Source: Aselliscus stoliczkanus (Eukaryota > Chordata > Mammalia > Chiroptera > Hipposideridae). From it: a stretch of DNA of 64,000 nt. The stretch's first letter is position 1; every line of letters starts with the position of its first letter. This document shows, in pieces, positions 50,275 through 60,752 of this stretch. Position numbers and translations under genes: made by a program. The stretch is taken from positions 85,892,501 through 85,956,500 of the forward strand of contig CM066734.1 in NCBI GenBank assembly GCA_033961575.1, given 5' to 3'. The notes below the pieces were generated by a model. That model was given only the letters and a program-made list of their open reading frames with translations, was not told where the DNA came from and made no database searches.

Positions 50275-50888
50275 TTTTTTCAAAAAAAATTAAAATTTGT
50301 TGGGGTGACAATGGTTAGTAAAATACATAGGTTTCAAGTGTACAGTTCTGTAATACATCATCTATATGTCACATTGCGTATTCACCACCCAGAGTCAGTT
50401 CTTCCATCACTGTATACTTGACCCTTTTTCCCTTCTGTGCCACCCCCTACCCCCCTTAGTCTCTGGTAACCACTAAACTATTTTCTGTGTCTATGAGTTT
50501 TTGTTTGTTTGTCTTGTTCCTTTGTTGCTTTCAGTTTTATATCCCACACATGAGTGAAGTCATATGGTTCTCGACTTTTACTGCCTTATTTCACTTAGCA
50601 TGATAATCTGACGATCCATCCATGTTGTTGCAAATGGCACTATTTCACTTTTCTTATGGCCGAGTTGTATCCCATTGTGTATATATTCCAGGAGAGGGAT
50701 TGCTGGCTCATATGGTAATTCTAGTCTTCATTTTTTGAGGAACCTCCACATGGTTTTCCATAACAGCTGCACCAATCTGCATTCCAACCAACAATGTATG
50801 AGGGTTCCTTTTTCTCCACAGCCTCTTCAACACTTGTTACTATTTGTCTTGGTGGTAATCAGTTTTATCCACCTTTTGATTGTGAAAT
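50275..50888 (-). mobile_element. antisense L1 3' UTR fragment
   Basis: TTGGGGTGACAATGGTTAGT, ACCACCCAGAGTCAG, and later ATCCATCCATGTTGTTGCAA and GGAACCTCCACATGG are landmarks of a laurasiatherian L1 3' end read in reverse, with some internal loss. No coding capacity. Confidence 0.7.
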
Positions 50889-51005
50889 AAACCATGTTGT
50901 TTTCCATTGAAGGTTTAGTTTGTACTTGATTATTAATTTACCATAGTATTCAATAGTCTTTTATTTGTATCTATTAGTATTTCAAAGTTAGTGTTTTGCA
51001 AATAA

Positions 51006-51047
51006 TTTTATATACTATCAATGTAATTTTATATACTATCAATGTAA
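51006..51047. repeat. exact 21 bp tandem duplication
   Basis: A 21 bp unit beginning TTTTATATACTATCAATG occurs twice head to tail (51006-51026, 51027-51047) without a mismatch. Confidence 0.9.
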
Positions 51048-51549
51048 ACAGTAGTAGTATAGTGCATTTCCTCTAGAGACCTGCTGAGATTTTTAAAGGC
51101 ATTGCTTCTCCAATCCCATAGAAAAGGTCCTGGAAGGCACTGCTGATGCCAATGAGTCAGTTTATTGAAGAGTGAAAAATACAGTTCATCACCTTCAAGA
51201 AAAATGAGTAGCTTGAATTTTCCAGGAAATCAGTTTAAGCTAAATTGTTTTGACATTGCTTATATCCAGTCAAAAGTTGACACATTCCTGCAAATTGATT
51301 TTAGACGGTAAATTTCAAGGGGTATTTAGTTTACTTTATCAAAATGCAATGAATGCCTAATATGTGCATGGAGAAGTTCTAATATTGAAAATGACAATTG
51401 CCACCACCACAAAGACTTGGCTCTGCCTTCTGGATACCAGCGTCTGGTTAAAGGAATGATGGCACAGTGTAAGTTCCCCAATGGAGATAGGTGTTAAGTT
51501 CCTGGAAACATAGAGAATGGAGCTTTTGAATTCAATTTTGGTGGGGTGA

Positions 51550-51770
51550 GTTTTTGAGAAAAATTATAGACAGATGACATTTTATTGGCTTTTAAAGACT
51601 AATAAGGAGTTTCTTATTTGGGTAAAGTAGAAGAATATTCCAGGTAGAAGGAATAGCCAGAGCAAAGGAAGAAAGGACTGATAATTCATAGCTATTTACA
51701 AATTGGCTATTGACCTAGTCTAGGGTTCTTACAGCATACAGTACACTGGATGGAAGTATGGCAAGGGCAC
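51550..51770 (+). repeat. ancient interspersed repeat fragment, same type as 42001
   Basis: The segment AATATTCCAGGTAGAAGGAA followed by CAGAGCAAAGG resembles the left-middle part of the same ancient repeat family. Weak match by eye. Confidence 0.35.
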
Positions 51771-51879
51771 ACTTGATGTAGACAGAAGCTTTTTTGGAAA
51801 ACTAAAATATTACCTGCCAAATCACAGTATCCTTATCTTTGTTACATACCATGAGAGGATTCCTGATATGCACTAGTTG

Positions 51880-51881
<2 letters not shown>

Positions 51882-51920
<39 letters not shown>
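51882..51920. repeat. (GT)n microsatellite
   Basis: About 19 uninterrupted GT units. Confidence 0.95.
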
Positions 51921-51921
<1 letters not shown>

Positions 51922-52739
51922 TGATGCCTTTAAGCTTATTTGGACTTTTCTTTAAGTAAAAGAATATTTTTCTTTTGCTTTTCCTATGATTTAAAAAGAT
52001 TATTGCAGTGTGCTACTATACTTCAAGGTAATTGTAAATTATATAAACCATATTTCAAGAAAGCAAAATAAATTGTACAAAAATGATTCTTAAGAGCTAG
52101 AAAACATCTGGTGGTTTTGAGTCATGTGGAAGCACATTCGAGCAAACTTGTAGAAAGCAATACATCTAAATAACATGGGATTAATAATATCAGATTATGC
52201 ATTAAAGAAGTATTGTCTATGATAATTTTGTAAAATAGTTGTCTGGGGAAGCTTGCTTGTTCTTACTCACACAGTCAAGAACTAAATCAGCGGGTCAATG
52301 CATGGAGCCATTCACCTGTAATATTGTGGGTGTGACAACATCCTTAAATAAAACTGGCTGAAAGTTCTCTGCTATTTTCTTTGAGTATATTCACTGAATA
52401 AGACATCTTCATATGTTAGAACAGGACTATGTGTATATGCTCAGTAATTCAAATATGTTTAATCATTTTTATTAGTCTTGCACTGGAGTGTATGCTCCAC
52501 ATATACATGATGCTATAGTTATAACAGTAATATACCAATTTAATGAATGGTCTCTCCTTTGTGACCAATGTCAACTATTTTAGAGGTTATTAACTGGAAT
52601 TACAAGTCATTGAGTCAATCATAGATTATAGATTTTCATCATGTAAAACTGAGCTGCATGGAGATTCAACCTATAGCTTTGGTCTCTGTGTTCTTTCCAT
52701 CCACATTAGATATCACACACAGAAGTGTTTGTCTAAGCT

Positions 52740-52744
52740 GTGCG

Positions 52745-52777
<33 letters not shown>
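52740..52777. repeat. (GT)n microsatellite with GC variants
   Basis: About 18 units, with TGCG variants at the left side. Confidence 0.9.
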
Positions 52778-53256
52778 TATACACTACTTCATTCTAAAAA
52801 TGATTTGAGGTTGTTTGACTTATATGTGTAATGCAGAAAAATTTGCTATATTCTGTTAAGTGAATTAATCAAGGAGGCCATTAGACTGAGATGGGTTTAA
52901 TGCCTTGGCAGCCTATAGAAGCAACCCAAAATTTAAGCCTGTAAATGCCTCAAAGTCATGAAATCAAAACCTAAGGACAACTAGTCAAACAGCCAACTAA
53001 ACTTTAAGCTATACTCAATCAATAATTTCCTGAGTTTGCCTCCCGCTTTTCTCTCTAAAAGCCCCTCCCCAAGTTCCTGTCAATGGAGGTCTCCTAACCA
53101 CTTTCAGTTTGGTGCTGCCCAATGGCAATAGATAAATGCTCAAAGTCTTAAAAATTTTAATATGCCTCAGTTTATCTTTTAACAGTTCAGTATATTTAAA
53201 AATACGGAACTCTCAGAAAAATTTAAAAATAAAAAATACTTTGTTTCCTTCATCAG

Positions 53257-53369
53257 CTGTTAAGAAGAAGGCTAGCTTTATCACTCCAGTTCCAGGAGGC
53301 GTGGGACCCATGACAGTGGCGATGCTTCTGAAGAACACCCTTCAAGCAGCTAAAAAAATCATTTACTAG
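53257..53369 (+). CDS. MTHFD2L: MTHFD2L terminal coding exon with stop
   Basis: The exon begins after AG at 53255-53256, completes an Ala codon begun in the previous exon, and encodes [20 protein letters not shown] and then [16 protein letters not shown] before TAG at 53367-53369. PGGVGPMTV is the second signature of the tetrahydrofolate dehydrogenase/cyclohydrolase family and contributes to cofactor binding. The ending KKIIY is the short C-terminus of MTHFD2L; the paralogue MTHFD2 has a longer tail. This distinguishes the two paralogues and shows the gene is on the plus strand. From memory human MTHFD2L has NTLLAAKK, so NTLQAAKK is a probable local substitution. The exon is intact and ends the protein at the expected family length. 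Confidence 0.97.
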
Positions 53370-53660
53370 ATCACGTGAAAGAATAAAGTAAATGGAAGTC
53401 ATGCTATTTATTTAACAAAAGGAAAAATACCTTTATATTTTACTACAAAGTTATCTGTTTCTACATTGTATTTATTTTTTCATGGATGGAATCATTGAGG
53501 CTAAGATGATTCACACAACTTTATGCATTTCCTGCTGACACATTTTGAGTTTTAGGAAAAAAAAAACAATTCCAATGAAAACTTTGGTAGCAATTGTTTA
53601 TTTTGTGAATAACGTTTGTTTATAAAGTTAAAACAATAAAGGGCTCATAATAAATAATAT
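53370..53660 (+). other. MTHFD2L: MTHFD2L 3' UTR (proximal form)
   Basis: AT-rich sequence after the stop codon. AATAAA hexamers occur at 53382-53387 (only 13 bases after the stop, an unlikely main signal), 53635-53640 and 53649-53654. The closely spaced pair near 53640 is the best proximal polyadenylation signal, giving a UTR of about 300 bases. A further AATAAA at 54574-54579 could support a longer form. The end is inferred from the hexamers only. Confidence 0.5.
53635..53654 (+). terminator. MTHFD2L: candidate MTHFD2L polyadenylation signal pair
   Basis: Two AATAAA hexamers, at 53635-53640 and 53649-53654, lie about 265-285 bases after the stop codon in a T/A-rich context. Two signals so close together commonly support cleavage 10-30 bases downstream. 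No transcript evidence is available from sequence alone, and the hexamer at 54574 is an alternative. Confidence 0.45.
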
Positions 53661-55641
53661 ATTTTTGACACAATTAAATATCACATGCCATATCTTTTCA
53701 ACAAATGTTTTGTCAGTCAAATGGTACCCATGTAAAATGCAATGTAGGTTTTGCCATAAGCATGATCAATTTTTATATATTTTATGTTCTATATCATATG
53801 CTGAAAAAGAGCTACCTTGCTAAAAGAAAGATAAAATAAAAAAAATAAAATCATGATCTCATATATCTCCCTACGAGCCATTGTAATAGGCAATGGTGTT
53901 CTATTCAAGGAAAGAAAAGTATACAAGGAAGACAAAAAATATATAGTGCTATTTTAAAAGGTAATGATTATTTCAAATTGTGAATGCCTACTTGCCATAG
54001 TAAAAATGTAATAAGAATGTATTTGGTTTACATGTACTTTATTTGTTCCTCTAGAAAACTATGTGGACAGTAGCTTCTTTGAGGAATAATGGAAAATCCA
54101 AAAGCAAACAAATACAAAAAACAAAACTAAGGTGGTCTTTTCTCACAAATATCAGAAAAATAAGACAGTATGAGTGAGGCCTTCATTCAGGAACAGCTGT
54201 TATGTTTTTTCACAAATTCAGAAATCTAATGGGAAAACATACCTACAATGTGCCAGTGCTAAACCTTAGGATATGCCTACAAATCTACTGTTTTATTGCC
54301 CACAGCTCTTTCCTCTTCTTTTATAGCATTTGGTTCTCAAAGTAGATGCCATATTGCTAATACAATTTAAATTAGGAAATACATGGATCTTCCAGTGCAG
54401 GCTATTTTGAGACTGCTGTAGCCACATAATTGTATTGTTTTCATACCTAAATGTCAGTATATTTGTGTCTCAATAATGATTCTTACCCAATGCATGTCTT
54501 TAACACTGTGTACACTTGATCATTTACATGAAAATAGACTAGATGTTTATAATTAATAGTATTTCAACTGTATAATAAAAGCAATTTGAGTAAGAATACC
54601 TGTCTTCTTCTTCCTTAAGATATCTATATTTCTTTGTTCATATATATTTTTAATCTATTTCTTTACAGCATGCTGAGACATGTACAAGTTTTTCAAACAT
54701 GAAAAAAAAAATGTTCTATAGCCCATTCCACAGTCAGTCCAGATCAATCTTTGTCTGATAATCCTGACAGAAGTTTAAATGTAAAGCTCCCAAGCAAATA
54801 TTTCAGAAAAGAACATCTTTAATGTTTAAGGGCTGCAAATTCATAAAAGAAAACAACAAAGAAAAGGCCTCAAATACATGTACATGGAAAAGGTGAAGTC
54901 TATTGTTTTGAGCCCACCCACCCTCTCCTCAAAGTGGAGGAAGAGTTATGTATGAAAGGTTTATGCCCCTTTGGCTAGGCTAAACTTCAGGAGTGAGCCT
55001 TTCCAGAAAAGAATTAAAACACTGTGAAAGAAAAATTATTCTGACATTTGTTAAAAACGGTAAGGAATACAGCATTCAAGACTATGCAATATAGCAGATT
55101 ATATTCAATTCTGAATACAGCAGAGACAGCTGTGGATTGATAGCCAGAGAGCAGAGTGAGGGGACCAGTGGATGAAAAATTACCTAGAGGAACTTGATTA
55201 GATATCAAGGGTAGAGGGATCCTTGCTGCACTATCTTACCACGATTCTTGCTAAAGACAGGCCACGGATTTAGTTATCCAGGGTGGACTTGATCAGCTAT
55301 TGGGCCGGGGGGCCATAAACTGACTCAGCAGAATTCCTTTTTAAAACTGCTGAGCAAGCCAAGTAGAGGTCTAGCGGAGAAGAGGACTCAGAGGAGCCTG
55401 ACTAAAGTTTGCTCAAGGAGGAAGCCTTTGTCAACAAATAAAGAAGAGAGCTGGCTTGTTGCTACTATGACTTTATTTATGGATATCTGGGGTCCATAAA
55501 AGATAGACATATGATGACTTTGTGCAGGAGCTTTGCAGAAGTAAATTTCCTTCTACAAGTATCTGCAAAAAGGACCCTACCTAATTAATGGATTGAACAG
55601 TAAATGCAAAGATATGGCGGGGAGAATGAGCTTAGCATATA

Positions 55642-55853
55642 CAAATGGTGCCAAAAAAAATGCATACACATTGTAAGAAAGGAAAAGACTATCAAAATTA
55701 CTCCGATGGTAACCACTTTGAGCACCTCTTGTAATTGCAGAAGTCAAACATGACTTGTATTCATTTTTTATTATTGGTATATATTGAGTATTACAATTTT
55801 AATAGGTTTTTTTCCTTTCTTGTAATGCATATACATGTTTTTGGCACCCTCTG
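55642..55853 (+). mobile_element. internally deleted mariner element, copy 3
   Basis: Terminal inverted repeats GGTGCCAAAAAAAATGCATA (left) and the approximate inverse TTTTTGGCACCCTCTG (right) enclose about 212 bp. The middle retains DGNHFEHLL and stop of the same transposase tail, but the upstream HNQK block is lost. It shares the following non-coding segment (positions 55732-55800) with copies 1 and 2. Confidence 0.78.
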
Positions 55854-56254
55854 TGTATATCAAAGCAAGGCTATATACTACAATGAAAAGTGTGTGTTAG
55901 AGAGTAGTGGAAACACAGCTGGGTAAGGATGCAGAAATAGATTAGAGAAAGCTGAATAAGTTAAAAATTTAGACCGTATTAAGTTATGAGAATTGTAATT
56001 AAAGCTTGGAAGATGTTATCATTGATTAACATGAAGTAAAGGGGAGATGATTTTGGACAAAAGATAACATGTTCAGTTTAAGACATGTTGACTTTGAGGT
56101 GATGACATAATATGTAAATAAAAGCCTTGATGTCATATCAGTCTAGGAAGAGAAGGAGAATTCATGGCTAGTGATGAAAATTTACGGCTCAGCATGCATT
56201 AACCACTAAATTCCTGACCTTATGATTATATAGCCCGTATGTCTTTCAATACCT

Positions 56255-56370
56255 GTTCAATAGTAGCAGTTATCTTTAACTGAGAGTCCATCACATGCTA
56301 AATGCTTTCCTTTCTTTATGTTATTGACAATCCCCCTTTGATACATGAGAAAATTTACTCTTAGGGTTAT
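56255..56370 (-). repeat. MIR fragment
   Basis: CATGCTAAATGCTTTCC, CTTTATGTTATTGACAATCC and ATACATGAGAAAATTTACTC fit the opposite strand of MIR. Confidence 0.45.
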
Positions 56371-56463
56371 TAAAAAGCCTCAGCCGAGGCCAAATGGAAC
56401 TGTGGAATTAGATTTCAAAATAAGTCTGTAGGGATGATATGAGCCAGAACCCACACTCTCCTT

Positions 56464-56585
56464 GTTTTTTTTTTTTGTTTTTTTTTTTTGAGGGCAATAT
56501 CACTGGCCCTCATATGTGGGACGTGAACCGGGGCCGCTAGCTTCCCAAGCCAGCGCTTAACCACCATGACACTCAGCCGGCCCAG
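56464..56585 (-). mobile_element. tRNA-derived SINE, short family
   Basis: T tail, GAGGGCAATATCACTGGCCC, ending CAGCCGGCCC. The target-site duplication CCACACTCTC lies at 56451-56460 and 56586-56595. Confidence 0.9.
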
Positions 56586-56639
56586 CCACACTCTCTTTTT
56601 TACCACACCATTCTACCTGCTCTTGGTGTCCCTCTCTCC

Positions 56640-56965
56640 CCCGTCAAGAATCCTTTATCTGATCATTTGTGTCTAAATTCTACTTGTTAGTTAAGATTCA
56701 CGTCTAATGAAACTTGTCCGTGAAAACTGCCATGGGAGTTTAAGTCCCATCCCTGAACCTTCATTGTCATGTGTATACACATTCATGGCAGTTATCAGTC
56801 ACTACAGTTACATATGTATTTTCCTTAGCTCCCTTTAGTTCCTTGAGGCAACAGTCCACGTGTGATTTGTCTATTTATCTTGCAAATATCATAACACCCA
56901 GCCCAGCGTCATGGGTGTTGTAGGCATTCAATATTGTGTTAATGCATAAATGAATGAATGACAAC
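56640..56965 (+). repeat. L2 LINE 3' end
   Basis: TAGTTCCTTGAGGCAACAGT, ATCATAACACCCAGCCCAGC and ATAAATGAATGAATGAC follow the L2 3' end to its terminal repeat. Confidence 0.6.
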
Positions 56966-57061
56966 TGAATCCATGAGAATTACAGAACACATTTAGAGAC
57001 AGATAAATAATGGACTCATGATCATTTTTGGCCAATGTCCAGCAACACATTTTGGTTGACT

Positions 57062-57160
57062 TAGTGAAAGAACAAGAAAGAAAAAGAAAGGAAAGGAGAG
57101 GAGAGAAAAAGAATGGAAAGAAAGGGGGAAGAAAAGGAAGGAGAAGGGAAGGGAACAGGA
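57062..57160. repeat. purine-rich (GAAA/GGAA) tract
   Basis: About 100 bp almost all A/G on the plus strand, irregular in unit, ahead of the SINE at 57240. Confidence 0.8.
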
Positions 57161-57239
57161 GTGAAGATATCTGTAGAGATACCTACAACTAGAGGAACAA
57201 GATGAATAAATTAAATAGACATAAAAAGTGGTAAGAGGG

Positions 57240-57346
57240 GCCGGCCGAGTGGCACAGTGGTTAAGTGCTGGCTTGGACGCCAGTGGCCCTGGTTCGGGTC
57301 CCACATATGAGGGCCAGTGACACTGCCCTCCAAAACAAACAAACAA
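57240..57346 (+). mobile_element. tRNA-derived SINE, short family
   Basis: GCCGGCCGAGTGGCACAGTG head, complete body, AAAC-type tail. The 17 bp target-site duplication AAAAAGTGGTAAGAGGG / AAAAAGTGGTAAAAGGG has one mismatch (57223-57239, 57347-57363). Confidence 0.92.
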
Positions 57347-57899
57347 AAAAAGTGGTAAAAGGGAAACATGATAGTGGAGGGCCATAGCTCTCAGCCTTCT
57401 CTTTTCTCTTTTCTCATCCAACCTGCTCTAACGTGTATCAAGGTGAATAAAGATATTAATGAGGCCACCTTACAGTACCCATCTCCCCCATTCTTCAGGA
57501 TTGGGGAAGAGACTTTCTGATGAGAGGACTGAAGAAGTGAAGATAGGAGACTCTCCTATAGCAAGTGGAAGTGGGATCCATCAGTATGAGTTCCAGAGAG
57601 AAAAGAGGCATATGGGATGACTGAGAGCTCTTTTCTGCTATAAACCTTAAACTGAAGTGATGAATGAGTTTCTGTATTATGTGGATCAACTCACCAGAGT
57701 AGGAAAACATCTAGAGAGACAGAGGTCCATTTCTTTCAGCCCGAATGCATGTGAAAGCCACAGTTCGTTTAATATTTAGATTTGTATGATAAAGGCAATC
57801 TATGTAAAGTTTGATTTTAGGAGATAATTAAGAGAATTCCTTGAAGAGCAGTATACCAACTCCTACCAGAGGACACAGCTGGGGAAATGGAAGGACATA

Positions 57900-58010
57900 T
57901 GATCTGGAATCCAAACATAGATTCAAGTCCTGATCTGGGCGGGGCCGTTGGCAAGGCACTTAATTCTTTTGAGCCTCTACTCCTCATTTGTCATATGGGA
58001 GGAAAAGTAA
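57900..58010 (+). repeat. MIR fragment
   Basis: TTCAAGTCCTGATCTGGGCG, AAGGCACTTAATTCTTTTGA and CTCATTTGTCATATGGGAGG fit MIR. Confidence 0.55.
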
Positions 58011-58407
58011 GACCTGTTGTTTATTTCTGTTTTCACTCAAGACAGATTCATTGAGTATATGCTATATGACAGATGCTGTATTTCTTGGGGCCAGGATAAC
58101 TGAGGAAAGAATGAAGACGTGTGTGAACACCTTTTGTGTAATGCAAAGCACTACAGAATCATCAGTTAACAGTTATTACAAAGATGGTTATTGTACTTCT
58201 ATGCCTCAGACTTAGAAATAAAGAGAGTTAATATTAGTCCTACCTTCTTCCTCAAGAAACTGCAATTGTGATGGTTTATTTAATCCTTTGTAAATGATCC
58301 CTTCTTACATCCTCACCAATGGTGCATAAGATGATTATTTGACTTATAATTCAAATATTCTTTGCCTGGGAAAAAATATCCAGAAATTATTTTAACAATA
58401 ACGTTTA

Positions 58408-58556
58408 TCTTTTTTTTTTTAGCTGAGCCATCCGCCACCTGTTGGCAGCCCAGCGGCAACTCAGCTCTGGCTGGGCATCGAACTGCTGTTGCTCAGAGCT
58501 CAGCTCGCACTCTTGAGCGAGCTCTTAACCAACTGAGCCACTCGGCTGGTCCTAAT
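58408..58556 (-). mobile_element. tRNA-derived SINE related to the composite element's first unit
   Basis: Read on the minus strand it begins GACCAGCCGAGTGGCTCAGT and continues through GCTGCCAACAGGTGGCGG to GATGGCTCAGCT and an A tail. This parallels the first 145 or so bases of the composite SINE at 29143 and stops inside what would be the second unit. Probable target-site duplication: AATAACGTTTA / AATAAAGTTTA. Confidence 0.85.
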
Positions 58557-59241
58557 AATAAAGTTTAAAAATCCCCGCAGAAATAGAAATACAAAATGTA
58601 GGCACATTTAAAGTCAGCCAAGTACTGTATCTTCTTTTAACTTTAGAATGATGATGTCTATGGTGATTGCCCAAATTATAATGAGTTCAACAAGCTCACT
58701 CTTGTGTGATTTCTAAAGCCAAATTCACATTTGAATAGTAATAGGAATTCTTTCTGGTAAATTGAATTTGCTGGGTGGACATGATGCAAATGATAACATA
58801 TCTTGACTTAAACAGCTTTTCAAGATACAGAAAATATGAGCAATTGAAATTCCTGAGAAAAAGGCACAACACCTCTACAAAACACATTTATAAATTATTC
58901 ATCATAATTTGGGGCAAGTGAAAATTTATGGGAAGCTCCTTATAGTCACAATATATGATAGCAATAATTACATGTTTTGGCCTTTAAAATGATACTTTAA
59001 TACTCATAATTAGATTAACAGTGAGAAAAATTTGAATGTTGTGTTAAATTTAAAACTTTCTATTCATTAGATGTATCAAAACTCAATATTTTAATTATAT
59101 CTTAATGAGAAATTTTATTATCATCATCATCTTCATCATTATTTTGCTTCTTTGCTTGGCCTCTCTAACCTACTCATTGGGGCACAAATTTAAGCATTGT
59201 AGTTCCTAGAACTTGGTAGCCCATTCCATTTACTCAGAAAA

Positions 59242-59353
59242 AATTTTTTTTTCTTTGTTTTGAGGGCAGTATCACTGGCCCTCATATGTGGGACCGAACC
59301 GAGGCCGCTGGCTTCCCAAGCCAGCGCTTAACCACCGCACCACTCGGCCAGCC
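59242..59353 (-). mobile_element. tRNA-derived SINE, short family
   Basis: T-rich tail, GAGGGCAGTATCACTGGCCC, ending GGCCAGCC. Short target-site duplication CTCAGAAAA at 59233-59241 and 59354-59362. It lies about 550 bp upstream of the EPGN promoter candidate. Confidence 0.9.
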
Positions 59354-59900
59354 CTCAGAAAACTTTAAGTGGCAGAATGACATAATGGTAAATGTTATAC
59401 TATTAAAAATAATTATTTTTACAGAACTTGCAATAATAAAACTAGATAGCAAAAACTAAAGTGGAATATTAAAACTGTTTTTACACAGATGTAATTGTTC
59501 TCCCCTGCCACTAAATTACAAAATATCATCATTTTCAGTGAAACCCAGGCTGTCCCGAAAGGCAGTGTAACTAACTGATGGCAGGTTCAGAGATATTCTT
59601 TTATGAATAGGTTATGCTGTTTCCTAGTTTACAAATATCAAAACTTTCTTTGTTGGAATCCAATCCAGTTGCTAGCCACTTTGGAGCTAGTACAATCCTG
59701 TTTACACCAATGGGACCTTTGCTGAATTCAAGTTGTTTTTTGTTGTTTTAAGTACATTTATCTCCCCGATTATGCCCACAGGTTACAGGAAATCAGTGTT
59801 TTAAAAGAAACCTGATCACACTGGGAGATAATGCAGGTATCCTAAACGAGAGTGTGAGCGCCTCAAGGCTTTAGGCTGCTGCCAGAAGTACATATTTTTT

Positions 59901-59975
59901 TGATTGGTAAGAACTGCCAGATGACGCTTCATGAAATATAAATGCAAGAAAGGCTCAGAGGGTTCCATAAACACC
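59901..59975 (+). promoter_or_regulatory. EPGN: candidate EPGN core promoter
   Basis: An inverted CCAAT-type motif (GATTGGT, 59901-59907) is followed by an ATATAAAT box at 59936-59943, about 90 bases before the EPGN start codon. If ATATAAAT acts as a TATA box, transcription would begin near 59968, leaving a 5' UTR of about 60 bases. The region is not a CpG island, which suits a tissue-restricted ligand gene. This is motif reading only. Confidence 0.35.
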
Positions 59976-60030
59976 TTCCACCCGTCAGTCTAGGAGGATA
60001 AGAGCAAGGTACTGTTAACAAGGGCAGGAG

Positions 60031-60076
60031 ATGGCTTTCGGTGGCGTTTCAATATCAGTCTATATCTTATTCAATG
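60031..60076 (+). CDS. EPGN: EPGN exon 1 coding part (signal peptide)
   Basis: ATG at 60031 in a favourable context (G at -3 and +4) opens MAFGGVSISVYILFN and ends with the first base of an Ala codon before the donor GTAGGT at 60077. It splices in phase 1 to exon 2. EPGN is epigen, a type I membrane precursor shed as an EGF-family ligand for the EGF receptor, expressed mainly in epithelia. The hydrophobic stretch VSISVYILF is the first half of the secretion signal, which continues in exon 2. The human start, from memory MALGVPISVYLLFNAMTAL, is closely similar with one residue more here. A competing donor GTAATT lies four bases downstream (60081), but using it would break the frame into exon 2. 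Confidence 0.92.
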
Positions 60077-60665
60077 GTAGGTAATTTCTTTTTGTTTTGT
60101 TAATTTTGTATCAGTGTAAAATGTGAATAGGATCTGTTTTCTCTGAATTAGTGAGGAGTTGGCTTTTAGCAGTTGTTCTTCATGACAAAGATTAGAGCAA
60201 GGAATCTGAATTAGTTTCTTATGTAATGTATGTTCCTCTCCTAACATTTTGATGCCCCTTTTTTTAAAATTACAGTTTCTTGGGGTGACAATTTTTAGTA
60301 AAGATACATAGGTTTCAGGTGTACTTTTTTGAGACCTTTAAACGTTTGCTTTATAAAACTGAAGAGTGGTAATTACATTTTAACTACTATTCAATAGCAT
60401 CCTTGTGATTGAATCAGTATATAAGTGTATTCACTTTCTCTTAAATATTAATGTGTTTCTATTTTCTATAATTATAATATAGTCAATGGACTTGGTATGC
60501 ATGGGAATCTGTCGGGAAATTGCCCTAGTCAGGTAGGTTATGCATTTCAAATGTAAATGAATTAAAACTAGAACATAAGTGGGAATAAATAGAATAACTT
60601 TCAGTCTGTTGCTTGTACATAGAAGGAGACTCACCTGCTAAAGATGCTTTTCCCCATTCATACAG
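60077..60665 (+). other. EPGN: EPGN intron 1
   Basis: Phase-1 intron of 589 bp from GTAGGT to the acceptor TACAG ending at 60665. Its only recognisable content is an antisense L1 3'-end fragment near 60255-60335. The rest is AT-rich and unassigned. Confidence 0.85.
60255..60335 (-). mobile_element. antisense L1 3'-end fragment in EPGN intron 1
   Basis: CTTGGGGTGACAATTTTTAG and CATAGGTTTCAGGTGTAC match the L1 3' end seen at 2978 and 50300, here cut to about 80 bp. Confidence 0.6.
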
Positions 60666-60752
60666 CAATGGCAGCACTGACTGAAGAGGTGACCACGAAT
60701 GTAACACCCACAATAACTCAGCAAAGTAACTGGACAGTTAACAAAATAGAAG
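60666..60752 (+). CDS. EPGN: EPGN exon 2 (end of signal peptide, N-terminal propeptide)
   Basis: This 87 bp exon completes the Ala codon and encodes MAALTEEVTTNVTPTITQQS followed by NWTVNKIE, then leaves in phase 1 at the donor GTATTT (60753). The start finishes the signal peptide, with likely cleavage near AALTEE. The rest is the Thr-rich N-terminal segment that precedes the EGF module. Asn-Trp-Thr is an N-glycosylation sequon also present in human epigen as I remember it. Asn-Val-Thr is a second sequon here, but it is followed by Pro, which usually lowers efficiency. Length and exon phase agree with the EPGN gene model. Confidence 0.93.

Larger units (their letters stand above)
35023..53256 (+). 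other. MTHFD2L: MTHFD2L last intron, about 18.2 kb
   Basis: Phase-1 intron from GTAATA at 35023 to the acceptor CATCAG ending at 53256. It contains the TTCC tract, a mariner derivative, a rearranged L1, a palindromic miniature element, SINEs, MIR, L2 and MER5-like copies and TG microsatellites, listed separately. I see nothing identifiable in 35460-36340, 36580-37080, 37300-38430, 38650-39360, 42870-43330, 43770-44420, 44570-46020, 47515-49370, 51080-51540, 51930-52730 and 52780-53256. No further coding exon with good splice sites was recognised. Confidence 0.9.
53661..59900. other. MTHFD2L-EPGN intergenic region
   Basis: About 6.3 kb between the proximal end of MTHFD2L and the EPGN promoter region. 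It holds a mariner derivative (55642-55853), four SINEs (56464, 57240, 58408 and 59242), an L2 fragment, MIR fragments and a purine-rich tract, listed separately. No ORF resembling a known protein is present. I see nothing identifiable in 53661-55630, 55860-56250, 57370-57890, 58570-59230 and 59360-59900, although the last may carry EPGN regulatory sequence. Confidence 0.7.

Noticed and set aside
53382..53387. AATAAA as the main MTHFD2L polyadenylation signal
   Set aside because: It is only 13 bases after the stop codon. The later pair near 53640 is more plausible.
56993..57421. Minus-strand 142 aa ORF
   Set aside because: It runs antisense through a SINE (57240-57346) and a purine-rich tract. 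No protein signal.
60081..60086. Alternative EPGN exon 1 donor (GTAATT)
   Set aside because: It would add four bases and shift the frame into exon 2. The donor GTAGGT at 60077 preserves the known protein.
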